From Humulus lupulus (Eukaryota > Streptophyta > Magnoliopsida > Rosales > Cannabaceae): 64,000 nucleotides of DNA. The stretch is taken from contig NC_084794.1 of NCBI RefSeq assembly GCF_963169125.1, forward strand, positions 90,813,018-90,877,017. The letters run 5' to 3'. Shown here piece after piece: positions 1 through 12,000 of this stretch. The notes below the pieces were generated by a model. That model was not told the origin of the DNA. It saw only the letters and a list, made by a program, of their open reading frames with translations, and searched no databases. A program made the translations under genes and the position numbers. How positions within the stretch are numbered: position 1 is the first letter of the stretch; every line of letters begins with the position of its first letter.

Positions 1-945
1 ATATTAGGTGAGGCTTAGAAATCAGTGTGGGAAGTAGGAATGCTGTTTTAGGACCCAAAATTGAAGTGAAAATTCGATTTGACTGTTTTCAGAAAAACTG
101 GGTTTTTCCCGCCTTTTTTCGGAGTCGAAAAGTTTTCCTGGAAAAACTTTTCACTTTTACTTTTTAATCTGTTTTCCAAACTGTTCGCATGTTTTTAGTG
201 TTTACGTTAGGATGTTGTTGGTCGTATAAAAGATTAACTTTTATACACGAGCAATGTTATCCTTTCCCTTCCTCTTCATCTATCTATTGGTCATAGATTC
301 TCATTTCCCCTTTTCTCTTCTTAGATATTCATGCACGATCCTTGGGGAGGTGAGCGGCCAATATATGACGATCTTCTCGCGTTGCTATTCGAAGATCAAG
401 AGCAACCGCCACTTCCTTTCTCTGACTTTCCGTCCTCTCAACAAAATCCCCCAATCAGCTCACCAGATAGCCATCCACACGTGGGTCGTGTTAAACACAT
501 AGCTCGCAGGAAAAATAAAACCAAAAATTCTCCCTCTAACCAACCATCAACTGACAACGAGGGTCCTTCAAACAACCCTCAGCCTATAAATATCGCTCCA
601 CCAGAAATCCAACCCACAGACCGGCCTCGTGACGGCCTCCGACCAGAAGTTGACTGGTATGTCGCGTCTCCTAGTGTCATATTAATTAAGATGATATCAA
701 GGTACCTCAAGAAGTACGGTCTTCCGGGGGCTACCTTAATCAAACCCACCTCTGAAAAACTGGCAAACGTGCCTGGAGGCGCCTTCAGTGCCTGGTCGAG
801 GTTCCACATCGAGGCAGGGGCAATCTTGCCCCTGCACGAATTTTTCCAAGGGGTGGCCAATTACTTCGAGGTTGCCCCCTTCCAAATTACTCCCAACGAA
901 TATAGAGTACTATCAGCACTCTATAACCTTTACAACCATCAGAAG

Positions 946-2110
946 TGTTATATTATTTTATAATATAATGTAATATTATATTATTTTATAATATAATATT
1001 TTAGATTAAATAAATGTGACATAGAGTGTCATATATTGTAACATATAATAGAGAGTTACATTATTTAGATATATGGGAAATATCCAAATATGTAATATAT
1101 TTGGTGTTACAAATTTAATCACAAATTTGTAACTTCCAAATATTACCCATTATTTTGTAAATTTGTTGTTACACAATATTGAGATGAATTTCTTAAAGCC
1201 ATATGTGATATGTCTGTTAGAGGTGTGATTTTAACCCCAATAATGTGTTTTGGGGGTTACAAAATTAATTGGGAGGGTTTGGAACCGTTTGAAAAAACAG
1301 CACAAAATTTTGTCTTTAAAATGGTCAGTGGCCGCGACCTCTGGGACAGAAAGCAGTGGTCGTGGCCACTAATGTCCCTGGCCGCGGCCACAGGCCAAAA
1401 ACAGACAATTTTTTCAGTTTTTCCAAATTGTGTTGAACGGCTCCAAAAACCCAAATAACTCCCAAATTTCATTTTCAATTCCGTAAATATCCAATTAATC
1501 ATTGGTAACAGCCATGGGGGTTGGTGGAATTTGAAATTCAAAGGGTGTCTCTAAACTCTATAAATAGGAGCCTATTGCTCACTTAAAAGACACAACTTTT
1601 CTATCCATTAGAGCACTTGGCTAGAAAACACCTTGGGGCTTGATTATTCCAGAAAGCATTTCCAAAATCTGTGAGAGATCCCTTAGTGCTTGAGTTAGGG
1701 GGAAATAAGCTTTTGGACAAAGGTTTCGAACCTTGTTCAAGTTGGTGATCCCCAACACTCTTCACTTTGGTTGTGTGAGTGAGAGTTTATTGTTTTTGTT
1801 CTTGTTCTTGTTCTTATTTTCTACTATTGCTTTTCTTCTTTTTCTTCTTGTTCTATTTACTTGTACTTTTGTTTAAGAGTTGTAATCCTTTTATTTCTTT
1901 TGTTCAAACACTTCTAGTTTATTTGTATCTTTTTGTAATAGAGTTGTACTTTCTATTTCTATCATTTTCCATCTCTTTCTCTTTTTATTTGTATTTTCAG
2001 TGATAGAGTTGTAACATTCTTTTTAATCAATCATTATTTATTTGTAATATATTGCATAGAGTTGTATTTTCTTACCATTTCCATTGAGGCAAATACTATT
2101 TTTCCTAACA
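946..2110 (+). repeat. Solo LTR of the Copia family found at 8557-15390
   Basis: The sequence starts TGTTATATTA and ends TTTCCTAACA, the same termini as the LTRs of the complete Copia element, and it is 1165 bp long. The flanks are AGAAG (941-945) and ATAAG (2111-2115), a 5-bp target duplication with one mismatch. A TATA box (TATAAATA) is at 1559-1566. No internal region is present, so it is a solo LTR left by LTR-LTR recombination. It splits the Transposase_28-like exon of element A. A GC-rich palindromic block lies at 1329-1395. Confidence 0.9.
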
Positions 2111-3911
2111 ATAAGTGGCATGTGCCAACACCTCACGAGATCAACTACTTGTTCGATCTCAAGTCCAACCCCAACCAACAGAACACCGGATTTTTTCACT
2201 TTTATCACTAGGAATCTACTCGTATATTCCTGAGTGACGTCACCTACAAATCCAATGTAGGAAAATACTTCCAGGAGTACTTCCTTACGATGGACTTGGT
2301 CGCCGACAACTTGGCCTTCACCCGAGGAGGTAATTCTCTCAATCACTGGTCGTTTATTTTCTGCTCGTTTTTTCTACACCGTCCTTATAACCTTGATGTT
2401 GCGTCTAGGTCCATGGTACCGACCAACCCCCATTACAGACATGGAGATGAAGGCCGCAACCTTGGCCAACATGACGAATATTGAGAAGAGCGTCAAAGAA
2501 CTGGTCACAGAAAGTAATCTGAGGCTGGTCGGCCTTTTGGCACCTCATCAGGAAGTGAGGGAGTCCACTGTGGGGAGTGCTACTGGAGAGGAAATCCCTG
2601 AGCAGCAACAGGATGTTTCACAACCCCCGAGATGACGGGCAATAGGAGTGATCATCCGAGAACCCTCTAGCAACCCTCAGACTGTTGCTGCCCCTGCCCA
2701 ACACGGTAGAGGCAAGCAAAAACTTTCGAAGTACACTGACCCTATACTTGAGTCTGCAGACGGAAATGGTATAGATTTCTCACTCTTAGATAGCTTACCT
2801 ATTCCTTGTCATTTATTTGATAGGGATAACAACTTTAAATTTATGACCAGCAATTTAAATTCAGACTTCTTCGAGGCAAAGGGTGAGTGTAGCAGCAGTT
2901 CTATAAATAATGTACCGACCAGTAATTATAGCTCGGGTATATTACTTTATAATTTCCCTTTTCATTATTCCCTTGCTCTTTTAGATTATATTGTTTGATA
3001 GATTGTTTATATCTTGCAGTCATGCCTTCTGAGGAAGCCTTCGACATATACACCAACGCTGAAGCTCCTGCGAGCAAAAAGAAGGCGAGCAAGAGGCATC
3101 CTGGAGAGAGCAGCAATGATCCTTCCAAGAAAAAGGCTTGAACAGAGGAGCCTCGAGTGGAAGATCCTCCAACGCCTACTCCTTCTAGGGTTCTAACACC
3201 TCCTCCTCCTCCTCGTAGCAGTAGCCTTCCCTCTGGGTAGGCAAGGAGACCTTCGGGCGACGACCATCTAAGCAGCGCCTTCAACGCTACCTATGAGAAG
3301 CTGCAATGGATTTCAAAGCACCGCCGTAGCCAGGAGGTCTTCTCACATCTTCCTCTGCTACTGACCAGCCAGGTTATCAGCCGCGGACTGTCCGAAGTCC
3401 TCAACGTAAGTGTGTCTTCTTTTTTCTTTAATCGAATATCTTTTTCTTTAATAGCCCCTGACTGGTTTACTTTTCTCTTTCTATTCACAGGGCATCCTCA
3501 CCATAGGACACAACTGGCGCTGAACCGAGGAGACTGAGGCCAGATTTGCTGAGGAGATGAAGGCGGTCGAGGCCAGACATGCCGAAGAGATTAAGGCGGC
3601 TGAGGCTAGAATTTCTGCCCTGAGCGAGGAGGCGAGGAGAAGCTAAGAGTCGGTGGCCAAGATTACTGCTGTCAAGGATAAATTTAAGGAGGCTTCAGAG
3701 ATGAATTACAAAGAAGCGTCCAAACTCCAAGATGACCCCGCGATCAGCCGAAAGGAAATTGCTTAGCTGGAGGAGCGAACAAAATTGCTCGAGGAAACCA
3801 ATGCTAGCAATTTGGAGAAGTTCAAAGTAGCGAATTTCAACTGCTTCTACATGTTCTAGAAGAACAATCCAGAAGTGAACTTTGACTACCTCCCCAAGCA
3901 GGTGAAGAAGG

Positions 3912-5247
3912 TGATAACTCTACAAAATAGAGTTATTTTACCACTTTTTATGTGCTAATTGTTGCTTAATTCTTGAGTTTTTAAGTAATTTTGAATTTAT
4001 TAGGTTTATTTTAATTTTATAGTTTTTTGTGTATTTTTATAGTAATTTTGTTGTAAAATGTAGTAGTTAATTATTTGAATTATTGTTGTTTAGTTTGAGG
4101 TAAAAAAACGTTGTATTATTGAACTTAAATGTTAAATATAAATTAAGTTATAATTAATATTTTCAAAGAATTAAATTGATTTATTTTATAGTTGAAAATA
4201 TTTTATTATGATTTCTTTTATATTTATTTTGTAGAAAATAATGTTGCATTTTGGTACTTTGGAGAGAAGAGGAAAGACAAGAATTAAAGGTGAAAAAATA
4301 TGGAGAATGTGGCATTTTTCAAAAGCACCTTCAGCTGCCTCCACCAGCCATTTCAGGCCAAACAAGCCCAAGCTTCTCAGCTCCACTCGGCCCAGTCGGT
4401 TGCTCCTCCAAAGCCCAGTGGCCCATCACCTCCCTGCCAAGCCCCACGCCTGCCAGACCACAGCCATTCGAGCCTCCCAATCAACCTCCAACCAGCTCCA
4501 ACGAAGCCACACGCCCGCACCTCCTTGCACATCTGAAGCTCCCTGATGCACCCAGCCAGCCGAACACCTCCAGCCTGCTCCCAGCAAGGTCCACCACGGG
4601 CCCGTGTCCCCCAAGCAGCCAAACCCACGCCAACTGTTTCCCCAAGCCCAATCACGCCAACAACTCCCCTAGCCTGCCACCAAGCTTCTTTTTCCCCTTT
4701 TTGAGCCCACATATTGTCACTTTGTCCCCTTGTCTAAAATACCAATTCTTTTTACCCAATTTTTCCACACATTTTACCCCAAAATCATTATTACACCCTA
4801 TAATTTACCCATATTTGCCATATTTTATTAATTTAATCAATTTAATTAATTTAAATTGATTATTTTAATACTCATTTTTTGGCTATAAATAAGGGATTTG
4901 AAGTGATTAATTTTGGGGAGAGGTCATACCACAAAGTTTCTACACTTTCAAACCTCTCTATTCTCTTCATCTTTTTCTTCTTTTTGGTCATTTTTTCTAT
5001 GAGGTTTTAGAGGAAAAATTTGGGGGTTTTCCTCCAAATTTTCCTAAGTTATGTTTGTAATTTTTTTGTTTGTATTTTCTTTGGAGCTAGGTTAGAATTT
5101 ATTAATTTTGGTTTAAAATAGTTTTCTTTTTGATTTTAGACAACTCCTTTAGGTTCGATCTCGTGCTTACATGAACACTATATTTCATATACGATTCGTA
5201 CGCTTGCGAGAATAAACTTTTAAAACATACCCGTTTCGGGTACACCA
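3912..5247 (+). repeat. Solo LTR of unclassified family T (copy T1)
   Basis: The termini are TGATAACTCT and GGGTACACCA. A perfect 5-bp target duplication, GAAGG, flanks it (3907-3911 and 5248-5252). The first bases form a 9-bp stem with a 5-nt loop (ATAACTCTA, CAAAA, TAGAGTTAT; 3914-3936). The TATA box (CTATAAATAA) is near 4882, so the sense strand is plus. A GC-rich stretch (about 4320-4690) stands out from the AT-rich remainder; its long open frames are not conserved in copy T2 and I do not call them genes. It interrupts the coiled-coil part of the antisense ORF. The autonomous parent family is not visible here. Confidence 0.85.
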
Positions 5248-5407
5248 GAAGGCAGAACTGGCAAAGTGTGCTGCTCGCCTGGAAGAGGAAAAGAAAGCTC
5301 AGGAATCTCTTGAAATCTCCTTGTTGACTGGCATCAAAGAGGATGCTAGGACAACAGTCGACCAGCAATCCCAGCCAGATCCTCCCGCTGCTCCTTCAGC
5401 TCAATGA

Positions 5408-6090
5408 TGTATTTATTTTTGTTTTTGTTTTGTAACTGGGACATACGAACTATGGTTTGTAATGTCAAGAAAATTTTGCTACGTAATGCAGCTTTTTCTT
5501 TTAATTTATTAATTTACATCCGAGCAGTAACTGCTCGCGGTGTAAAATATTTCATTTTGATATTATAATATTTGCTATTATTATAATATCTGTTCGTATG
5601 ACCGAACTTAACATAACATTTTGTTACGATTTTACAAAACTTTAAACTAAATTTTCTGAAAAATACTCTAAGTACCATAGTATGCTTTCCCTTATTTTTC
5701 TCATGTGTTTACATATACATGTTGATATGCTTTGCTTGCTTGTTATCTTATATGGGTATCTTATATGCCCCCCAAGTGATCGAGGAGCTTAGGGTGCTCG
5801 GTCACTTGCCATGACCAAGTCTTGTTCGAACATTACTGCTCGCGCACTTATAAACAATTATCGATAATATAGCAAAACAGCACACGTAATGAGCAAATAC
5901 TTGTAATAAATACAATAATTGGCAAGAATAATTGGCTGCGCACAGTTCCTTTTATTTCTCGTAATAAATGGACAAAATCGTGCCTGTACGAGTGATCAAA
6001 AATTGATCATACACTTGTAAGTGACTAGCCCTTGTTCATAAACTTGTAAAAAGTAAAATTAATACAAGCCAGTTCTTTAAAAAGAATTGT
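5408..6090. other. Non-coding spacer of element A between pol and antisense ORF
   Basis: No gene is visible. The spacer separates the convergent stops of pol (6091, minus strand) and the antisense ORF (5407, plus strand). It is clearly alignable with the equivalent spacer of element B (47891-48574), including the run around CACTTGGGGGGCATAT (minus strand, about 5763-5778) that resembles a polypurine tract. The remainder is AT-rich. Confidence 0.7.
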
Positions 6091-7440
6091 TTATTGATAG
6101 TACTTGCGCAGGTGTTCTTCATCCAATAACGAGGAATGAGATATCCGTTTAAGCGAGCAAGTTTATATGTGCTTGGTTGAAGAACTTCTTCAATCTGATA
6201 CAGACCTTCCCAGTTCGGTCCGAGTACTCTGGCAGCTTGATCGCAAGTGTTGAGAAAACCTCTTCTAAGTACCAAATCTCCCACGTTAAACTTTCTTTTA
6301 CGTACTTTAGAGTTAAAATACCGAGCGACCTTTTGCTGGTAGGCTGCTACTCGAAGTTGAGCTTGCCTCGCGCCTCTCATCGACCAAGTCCAAGGACTCC
6401 ATCAATAATTGATCATTAGTGCTTTGATCGTATGTTAGCCTTCTGTGGGATGGTAGGTTGAGCTCAATAGGCAGCATGGCCTCATACCCATAGACCAAAG
6501 AAAATGGAGTATGGCATGTTGCTGTTCGATGGGATGTTCTATATGACCAAAGGACTTCTGTTAATTGTTCTGGCCATGCCCCCTTTGCTTCCTCAAGCCT
6601 TTTCTTCAGGGTATCCTTCAGGGTCTTGTTGACGGCTTCAACATGTCCGTTTTATTGTGGTTGAGCTACCGATGAAAAACTCTTTATAATCCCATGCCTT
6701 TCGCAGAAATCAGTGAAAAGATCCTTGTCAAATTGTGTGCCATTATCCGAGACAATTTTCCTTGGTAACCCATATCGACACATGATATTCTTGACCACAA
6801 AATCCAAAACTTTCTTGGTCGTTATGGTTGCCAGCGGCTCAGCCTCGGCCCACTTTGTGAAGTATTCAACAACAACTACTACATATTTGACATTCCCTTT
6901 TCCTGTGGGTAAAGACCCAATCAAATCAATCCCCCATATTGCGAATGGCCACGGGCTTTGCATCTGTTTGAGCTCATTAGGGGCTGCTCGTGGTATCTTG
7001 GAGAATATGACACTTGTCACATTTCCGAACGAAATCCATAGAGTCCTGATTCATGGTAGGCCAGAATTACCCTTGCCTTAAGATTTTCTTCGACAAACTT
7101 TGCCCCCCGGCGTGATCTCCACAGAAACCTTTATGGACTTCTTGCATTAGTTCCTTGGCCTTTTCCTTAGAAACACACCTTAATAGAGGCATCGAGTACC
7201 CTTTTCTATGTATGATTCCGTCGACCAGAATGAATCGAGCCAACTGTCTCTGGAGAGTCCTTGCTTTGTTTCTTTCCGCTGGCAGTAATCCCTGTTCAAG
7301 GTATTTAATGATGGGCGTCATCTAGGTGTCTGTCGCTTGAATCACCAGTGAAAACTCTTCTGCCTGAATGCTCGGTGTCGACAAATGTTCAACAAGTACT
7401 ATGTTCAAGGTGTCAGCAGCCTTCGCGCTTGCTAACTTGG
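6091..7440 (-). pseudogene. Element A integrase region
   Basis: Minus-strand coding remains for the integrase of element A. The segment near 7100-7020 corresponds to the H-H-C-C zinc-binding part and contains frameshifts. The catalytic core is well preserved at 7020-6652: GIDLIG (first Asp), VSDNGTQF (second Asp), and then VEAVNKTLK, which keeps the Glu. A stop follows the AQPQ codons near 6653. The 3' part (6498-6096) matches the end of element B (RKFNVGDLVL, GPNWEG), and the last codons shift frame before TAA at 6091-6093. Integrase would insert the cDNA; this copy cannot be translated through. Confidence 0.85.
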
Positions 7441-7850
7441 CCAAGGCATCAATGTTTGAATTCTGATTGCGGGGCACTTGTTGGAGAGTATACCATTCAA
7501 ACTGTGCAATAAGTCCTTTGCTTTATTCAAATAAGCAACAATTTTGAGACCCCTAGCCTGATATTCTCCAATAACCTAATTAACCAATAGCTAGGAATCA
7601 CTATAAATTTCTAGTGACTTTATATCCATGTCTCTGGCTAGCCTTAATCCTCCGAGCAGAGCTTCGTATTCGGCTTCATTATTGAACGCTGTAAAGTCCA
7701 ATCTGATCACACAATGGAACCGATGTCCCTTTGGTGTTATTAAGATCAAACATGCTCATGCATTGTGCTCGTTGGAAGAGCCATCTACAAACAGTTTCCA
7801 GGAAGGAGCTTGATCTTGACTTTCAGTTCCTTCCATCGGCTCACTAATTG
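7441..7850 (-). pseudogene. Element A second (archaeal-type) RNase H
   Basis: Minus-strand codons near 7810 read WKLFVDGSSNEHNA and, after a TGA, ACLILITPKGHRFHC, followed by FNNEAEYEALLGGLRLARDM. This is the archaeal-type RNase H fold (Asp in the first strand, Glu in NEAEYEAL, a later Asp in the IYSDS strand) that Tat-clade elements carry downstream of the normal retroviral RNase H. Stops occur at the TGA after NEHNA, in the SDS segment and just after. The corresponding region of element B is at 46178-46432. Confidence 0.8.
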
Positions 7851-8551
7851 GGATCCCAGTGAATTTTGGGATGAAGTTTGCTAGAGCCTGTCCTTTCACA
7901 GCTACTCATGGGGAATAAGAAATGTTGAACTGCCCAAGTTCGACTGCCCATTTTAGTAACCGACCAGTGGCTTCTAGTTTCTGCAAGACTTGTCGTAAGG
8001 GCTGGTCAGTGAGCACCATGATGGGGTGAGCTTGAAAGTAGGGTCGCAGCTTTCTAGAGGCCAGAATCAAGCAATAGGCCAAATTTTCAATGGGTGGATA
8101 CTGCAACTCTGCTCCCACTAACCTCTTGCTTACATAATACACTGCTTTTTGTATGTGGTATTCTTCTCTGATTAAAACAGCACTAGCAGCATACTCTGTG
8201 ACTGCCAAATAGATGAACAAAGTTCTTTCTCAACTGGTTTGGACAAGAGTGGTGGTTGTGACATGTGGGACTTTAGTGCCTGGAAAGCCTGCTCGCACTC
8301 TTCTGTCCATTCAAACTTCTTGTTTCCCCCGAGTAGATTAAAAAATGGGACGCACTTGTCCATTGACTTGGATATAAATCTACTCAAGTCGGCGATCCTC
8401 CCAGTTTGGCTTTGAATGTCTTTAATCTTGGCATGAGACTCCATCTCGATTAGGGCCTGAATTTTTTTGGGATTAGCCCAAATTCCTCACGAGTTCACTA
8501 TGAATCCCAAAATTTTCCCTGATCCAACACCAAATGAACACTTGAGTGGGT
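7851..8551 (-). pseudogene. Element A reverse transcriptase end and first RNase H
   Basis: This is the continuation of reverse transcriptase beyond the Copia insertion. Coding resumes at the TSD and reads into SRFISKSMDKCVPFFNLL and FEWTEECEQAFQALK (the RT connection), then, after a frameshift near 8215, LAVTEYAASAVLIREE and the conserved YYVSKRLVGAE, PPIENLAYCLI and LTDQPLRQVL blocks of a Ty3-type RNase H. The neighbouring half of the gene is at 15396-16060. The stop near 7905 corresponds to a codon that is open in element B. Confidence 0.85.
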
Positions 8552-8556
8552 TTAGC

Positions 8557-9654
8557 TATTATATTATAATATAATGTAATATTATATTATAATGTTTTAG
8601 ATTAAATAAATGTGACAAAGAGTATCACATATTGTAACATATAATAGAGAGTTACAATATTTAGATATATGAGATATTTCCAAATAATGTAACATATTTG
8701 GTGTTACAAATTTGTAACTTCCAAATATTACCCTTTATTGTGTAAATTTGTTGTTACACAATATTGAGATGAATTTCATAAAGCCATATGTGAAATGGCT
8801 GTTAGAGATATGATTTTAACCCCAATAATGTGTTTTGGGAGTTACAAAATCATTTGGGAGGGTTTGGAAAAAACAGCACATTTTTAAGTGCTGAAATTGG
8901 TCGGTGGCCGCAGCCACTGAATGTTGGTGGCTACGGCCACAGGCCAAAAACTAACCAATTTTTCAGTTTTTTCAATCTTTGTTGAACGGCTCAAAAAACC
9001 CAAATAACTCCCAAATCTCATTTTTAATTCCATACTAATCCAATTAAACATTGGTCGCAACCATGTGGGTTGGTGAAATTTGAAATTCAAAGGGTGTCTC
9101 TAAACTCTATAAATAGGAGCCTATAGCTCAATTGTAAGACACAACATTGTTTATCCATTAGAGCACTTGGCTAGAAACACCTGGAGGCTTGATAATTCCA
9201 TAAAGCTTTTCCAATATCTGAGAGAGATCCCTTAGTGCTTGAGTTAGGGGGAAATAAGCTTTTGGACAAAGGTTTTAAACCTTGTTCAAGTTGGTGATCC
9301 CCAACCCTCTTCACTTAGGTTGTGTAAGTGAGATTTTTCTGATATTTCTATTCTCCATTTTACTGTATTGTTTTCTTCTTATTCTCTTGTTCTTTTTACT
9401 TGTATATTTTGTTTAAGAGTTGTAATTCTTTCTTTTGTTTCAACCACCTTTATTTTACTTGTAAAATTTTGCTTAAAGTTGTATTCTCACCATACTCTTC
9501 TTCTTCATCATCTTCTTCATTTTCTTTGTTTATTTGTAATTTTCAGTTATAGAGTTGTAACTCCTTTTAATCAATCATTATTTATTTGTAATATATTACA
9601 TAGAGTTGTAATTTCTTACCATTTCCATTGAGGCAAATACATTTTTTCCTAACA
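8557..9654 (+). repeat. 5' LTR of the Copia element
   Basis: This LTR is 1098 bp long, starting TATTATATTA (TG changed to TA) and ending TTCCTAACA. A TATA box (TATAAATA) is at 9108-9115, about half way along, giving a long U3 and a pyrimidine-rich R/U5. A GC-rich palindromic block lies at 8903-8945. Relative to the 3' LTR it lacks about 10 bp near 8866, between two TTGGAA copies. Confidence 0.92.
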
Positions 9655-9683
9655 TTCAAAAGCTTAACCCTTTGTTTGTTTCA

Positions 9684-10529
9684 ATGGAAGGTGAGACCAT
9701 CAAAATCATGAATCAAGACCTAGTGAGGTTGGATAGGTTTGATGGATCCAATATCACTAGGTGGAAAGACAAGGTGAGATTCCTTTTGACCGCTCTCAAA
9801 ATCGCCTACATTCTAGAATCCACTCTAGAACCTCTCCCAACACCATCCGACAAGGACACTCCCGAGGAGGTGGAGAAAAGAAGGAAGAGGGAGGAGGACA
9901 ATCTCCTTTGTAGGGGTCATATCCTCAACGCCTTATCCGATAGGCTCTATGACCTCTACACTGAGACCAAATCAGCAAAGGAGATATGGGATGCACTTGA
10001 GAAAAAGTTCTAGGCGGAAGAGGAAGGTACCAAAAAGTTTTTGATATCTCAATACTTCGATTTCAAATTTTTTGGTGATAAACCTATTCTTCCTCAAATT
10101 CATGAATTGCAAATTATTGTTAACAAACTGAAAGTTTTAAAGATTGAGCTTCCCGAGGCCTTTCAAGTTGGTGCTTATAGTGGCTAAATTACCACCAACT
10201 TGGAAGAGCTATAGGAACAGAATCCTTCATAAAAATGAGGATTATTCTTTGGAAGAAATCCAAAAGCATATTCGAATTGAAGAGGAATCGATATGTAGAG
10301 ATAAACTTGTGGAGGGGTCTAATGGAGAGACTTCCAAAGCAAATGCGGTGTCACAACCAAAACATCCCAAAAACAAAGGGAAAAAGGGAAACAAGAAACC
10401 TTTGGGTCCAAAAACCAACCCAAACAAGTTTAAGGGCGAGAAATGTCCTTGCTTTGTCTGTGGGAAAAAGGGTCACTATGCTAGAGAGTGTAGGCATAGA
10501 AAAGACCAACAAGGACCTAAGGTGAACGC
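9684..10529 (+). pseudogene. Copia gag with CCHC knuckle, broken
   Basis: The ATG at 9684 lies only 29 bp after the LTR. The first part contains LVRLDRFDGSNITRWKDKVR, a typical Copia gag start (UBN2/DUF4219-type), and ends at TAG 10011-10013. Coding continues in the same frame to about 10178, where an extra T shifts it; the frame is then open from about 10144 onward. The zinc knuckle CFVCGKKGHYAREC (C-X2-C-X4-H-X4-C) is at 10450-10491. The product would be the capsid/nucleocapsid part of the particle. The stop and frameshift prevent a normal product. Confidence 0.88.
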
Positions 10530-11997
10530 AACTCAAGAGGAAAACATAGTTGCTACCCTTAGTGAGGTGAATGCGGTCCAAGGCAAGGTGAAAGGGTGGT
10601 GGTATGATACATGTGCCACCGTCCATGTCACCTATGACAAATCATTGTTCAAGACCTTTGAAGAGTCAAAGGGCAACCATGAGATTCAAATGGGCAATGA
10701 GGGCAAATCCAAGGTACTTGGCAAAGGTACCATTGAAGTCTTTTTCACCTCCGGCAAGAAAGTTACATTAGTGAATATACTTTATGTTCTCGAAATGAGT
10801 AGAAACTTGGTAAGTGGTGATTTGCTTGGAAAGCCCAGTATTAAAGCCGTTTTTGAGTCCGGTAAACTTATACTTACCAAATCAAATGTATTTTTGGGAA
10901 AAAGGTACTCTTGTGAGGGAATGGTTAAATTGTGCACCAATGATGTAACTTTCAATGTTATCAATAAAAATGCTAATTCCGCCTATATTATTGAGTACGA
11001 TTCTTTATTTTTGTGGCATCTTAGACTATCGCATATAGGTTTTTCAACCATGAAAATAGTAGTTAAATGTGGTATGATTGCATGCAATATTAAAAACTAT
11101 GGTAAATGTGAAACATGTGTTAAGGCAAAAATGATTAAGAAACCATTTTCTAGTGTAGAAAGATCATCTAATTTACTATATTTAATCCATAGTGATCTTT
11201 GTGAATTAAATGGTGTTTTAGCTAAAGGTGGTGAAAGGTATTTTCTTACTTTTATAGATGATTTTAGTAGATATATCTATGTGTTTCTTTTAAAGCATAA
11301 AGATGAAACTTTTGATGCTTTTAAATTGTATAAATTAGAAGTTGAAAACCAACTAAATAAAAAGATTGAGGTGCTAAGAAGTGATAGAGGTGGAGAGTAC
11401 TTCTCTAATGAATTCAATACATTTTGTGAAGAAAATGGTATAATTCATGAATGCACTGCACCTTATACACCACAACACAATGGTGTTGCCGAAAGGAAAA
11501 ATAGGACTTATCTAGAGATGATAAATTCTATGTTGGTGTTTTCTAAGTTGAACTTCAACTTATGGGGTGAGGCGCTTTTAACCGCTTGTCACATTCTTAA
11601 TTGAATACCGATGAAGAAAAATGAGATATCTCCATATGAGTTAGGGAAAGGAAGAAAACCCAACATAGGGCACTTCAAAGTGCGGGGGTGTCTTGCATAT
11701 TGCAAGAAAAACGAACCTAATAGAACAAAGTTAGGTTCAAGAGCCATAAAGTGTGCTTTTGTTGGTTATGCCAACAATAGTAAAGCTTATAGACTATTAG
11801 ACTTAGAGTCTAATATTGTGATTGAATCTAGAGAAGTTGAATTTTTTGAGAATATGTTATGTGACAACAATTCTCAAGCTTCAACATCTCCAAAGGAGAA
11901 TTTGTTATATGAGAACAATTATCAAGCTTCTACATCCAAAGTTGATTCTCAAGAGGAGAATTCTCAAAAGGATGTAAAGCAACCCCTTGAACCTTGA
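10530..11997 (+). pseudogene. Copia protease and integrase
   Basis: Protease: the WWYDTCATVHV segment at about 10597-10630 is the active site; the usual Gly after Asp-Thr is Cys here (TGT, 10612-10614). Integrase: the zinc-binding part is in the HLRLSHIG segment with CETCVKAK; the core has HSDLCEL, LRSDRGGEYF and HNGVAERKN, so the D-D-E set is intact. An in-frame TGA is at 11602-11604. The frame then stays open from 11611 through the GKG-like and FVGY segments to TGA 11995-11997. The middle of this ORF (10144-11604) is the longest open stretch of the element. Confidence 0.88.
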
Positions 11998-12000
11998 AGA

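Larger units (their letters stand above)
331..5407 (+). pseudogene. Antisense additional ORF of element A (Transposase_28-like), interrupted
   Basis: This is a plus-strand gene running against gag-pol of element A. From the ATG at 331 the product begins MHDPWGGERP and continues into a region with FSAWSR and GVANYFEVAPFQITPN, which I recognise as the Transposase_28 ('putative gypsy type transposon') domain. A solo LTR (946-2110) interrupts it and coding resumes at 2111 with KWHVPTPHE-like sequence. Splice-like junctions follow: GTAAT after the GG codons near 2331, TCTAG near 2409, a donor near 2882, and GTAAGTG near 3409 with TTCACAG near 3490. The last part (3490-5407) is Glu/Lys/Ala-rich and looks like a long coiled coil; LTR T1 (3912-5247) breaks it. 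The end is TGA at 5405. In-frame stops occur at several places (for example TAG at 2209 and TGA near 2633). The function of these ORFs is unknown; the Pfam name does not prove transposase activity. Confidence 0.75.

Noticed and set aside
4251..4859. Pro/Ser-rich open frames inside LTR T1, and the mirrored ones at 19556-19959 in T2
   Set aside because: They lie inside LTRs, are not conserved between the two copies and have no recognised domain.
331..5407. A host gene or DNA transposase in the plus strand of the left part
   Set aside because: The same gene occurs antisense in element B with the same position relative to pol and LTR, so it belongs to the retrotransposon.
9368..9631. Leu/Phe/Ser-rich open frames in the Copia LTRs (also 1779-2003 and 15064-15367)
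   Set aside because: They are in the pyrimidine-rich R/U5 region of LTRs; the shared frame reflects copy relationship and not a gene.
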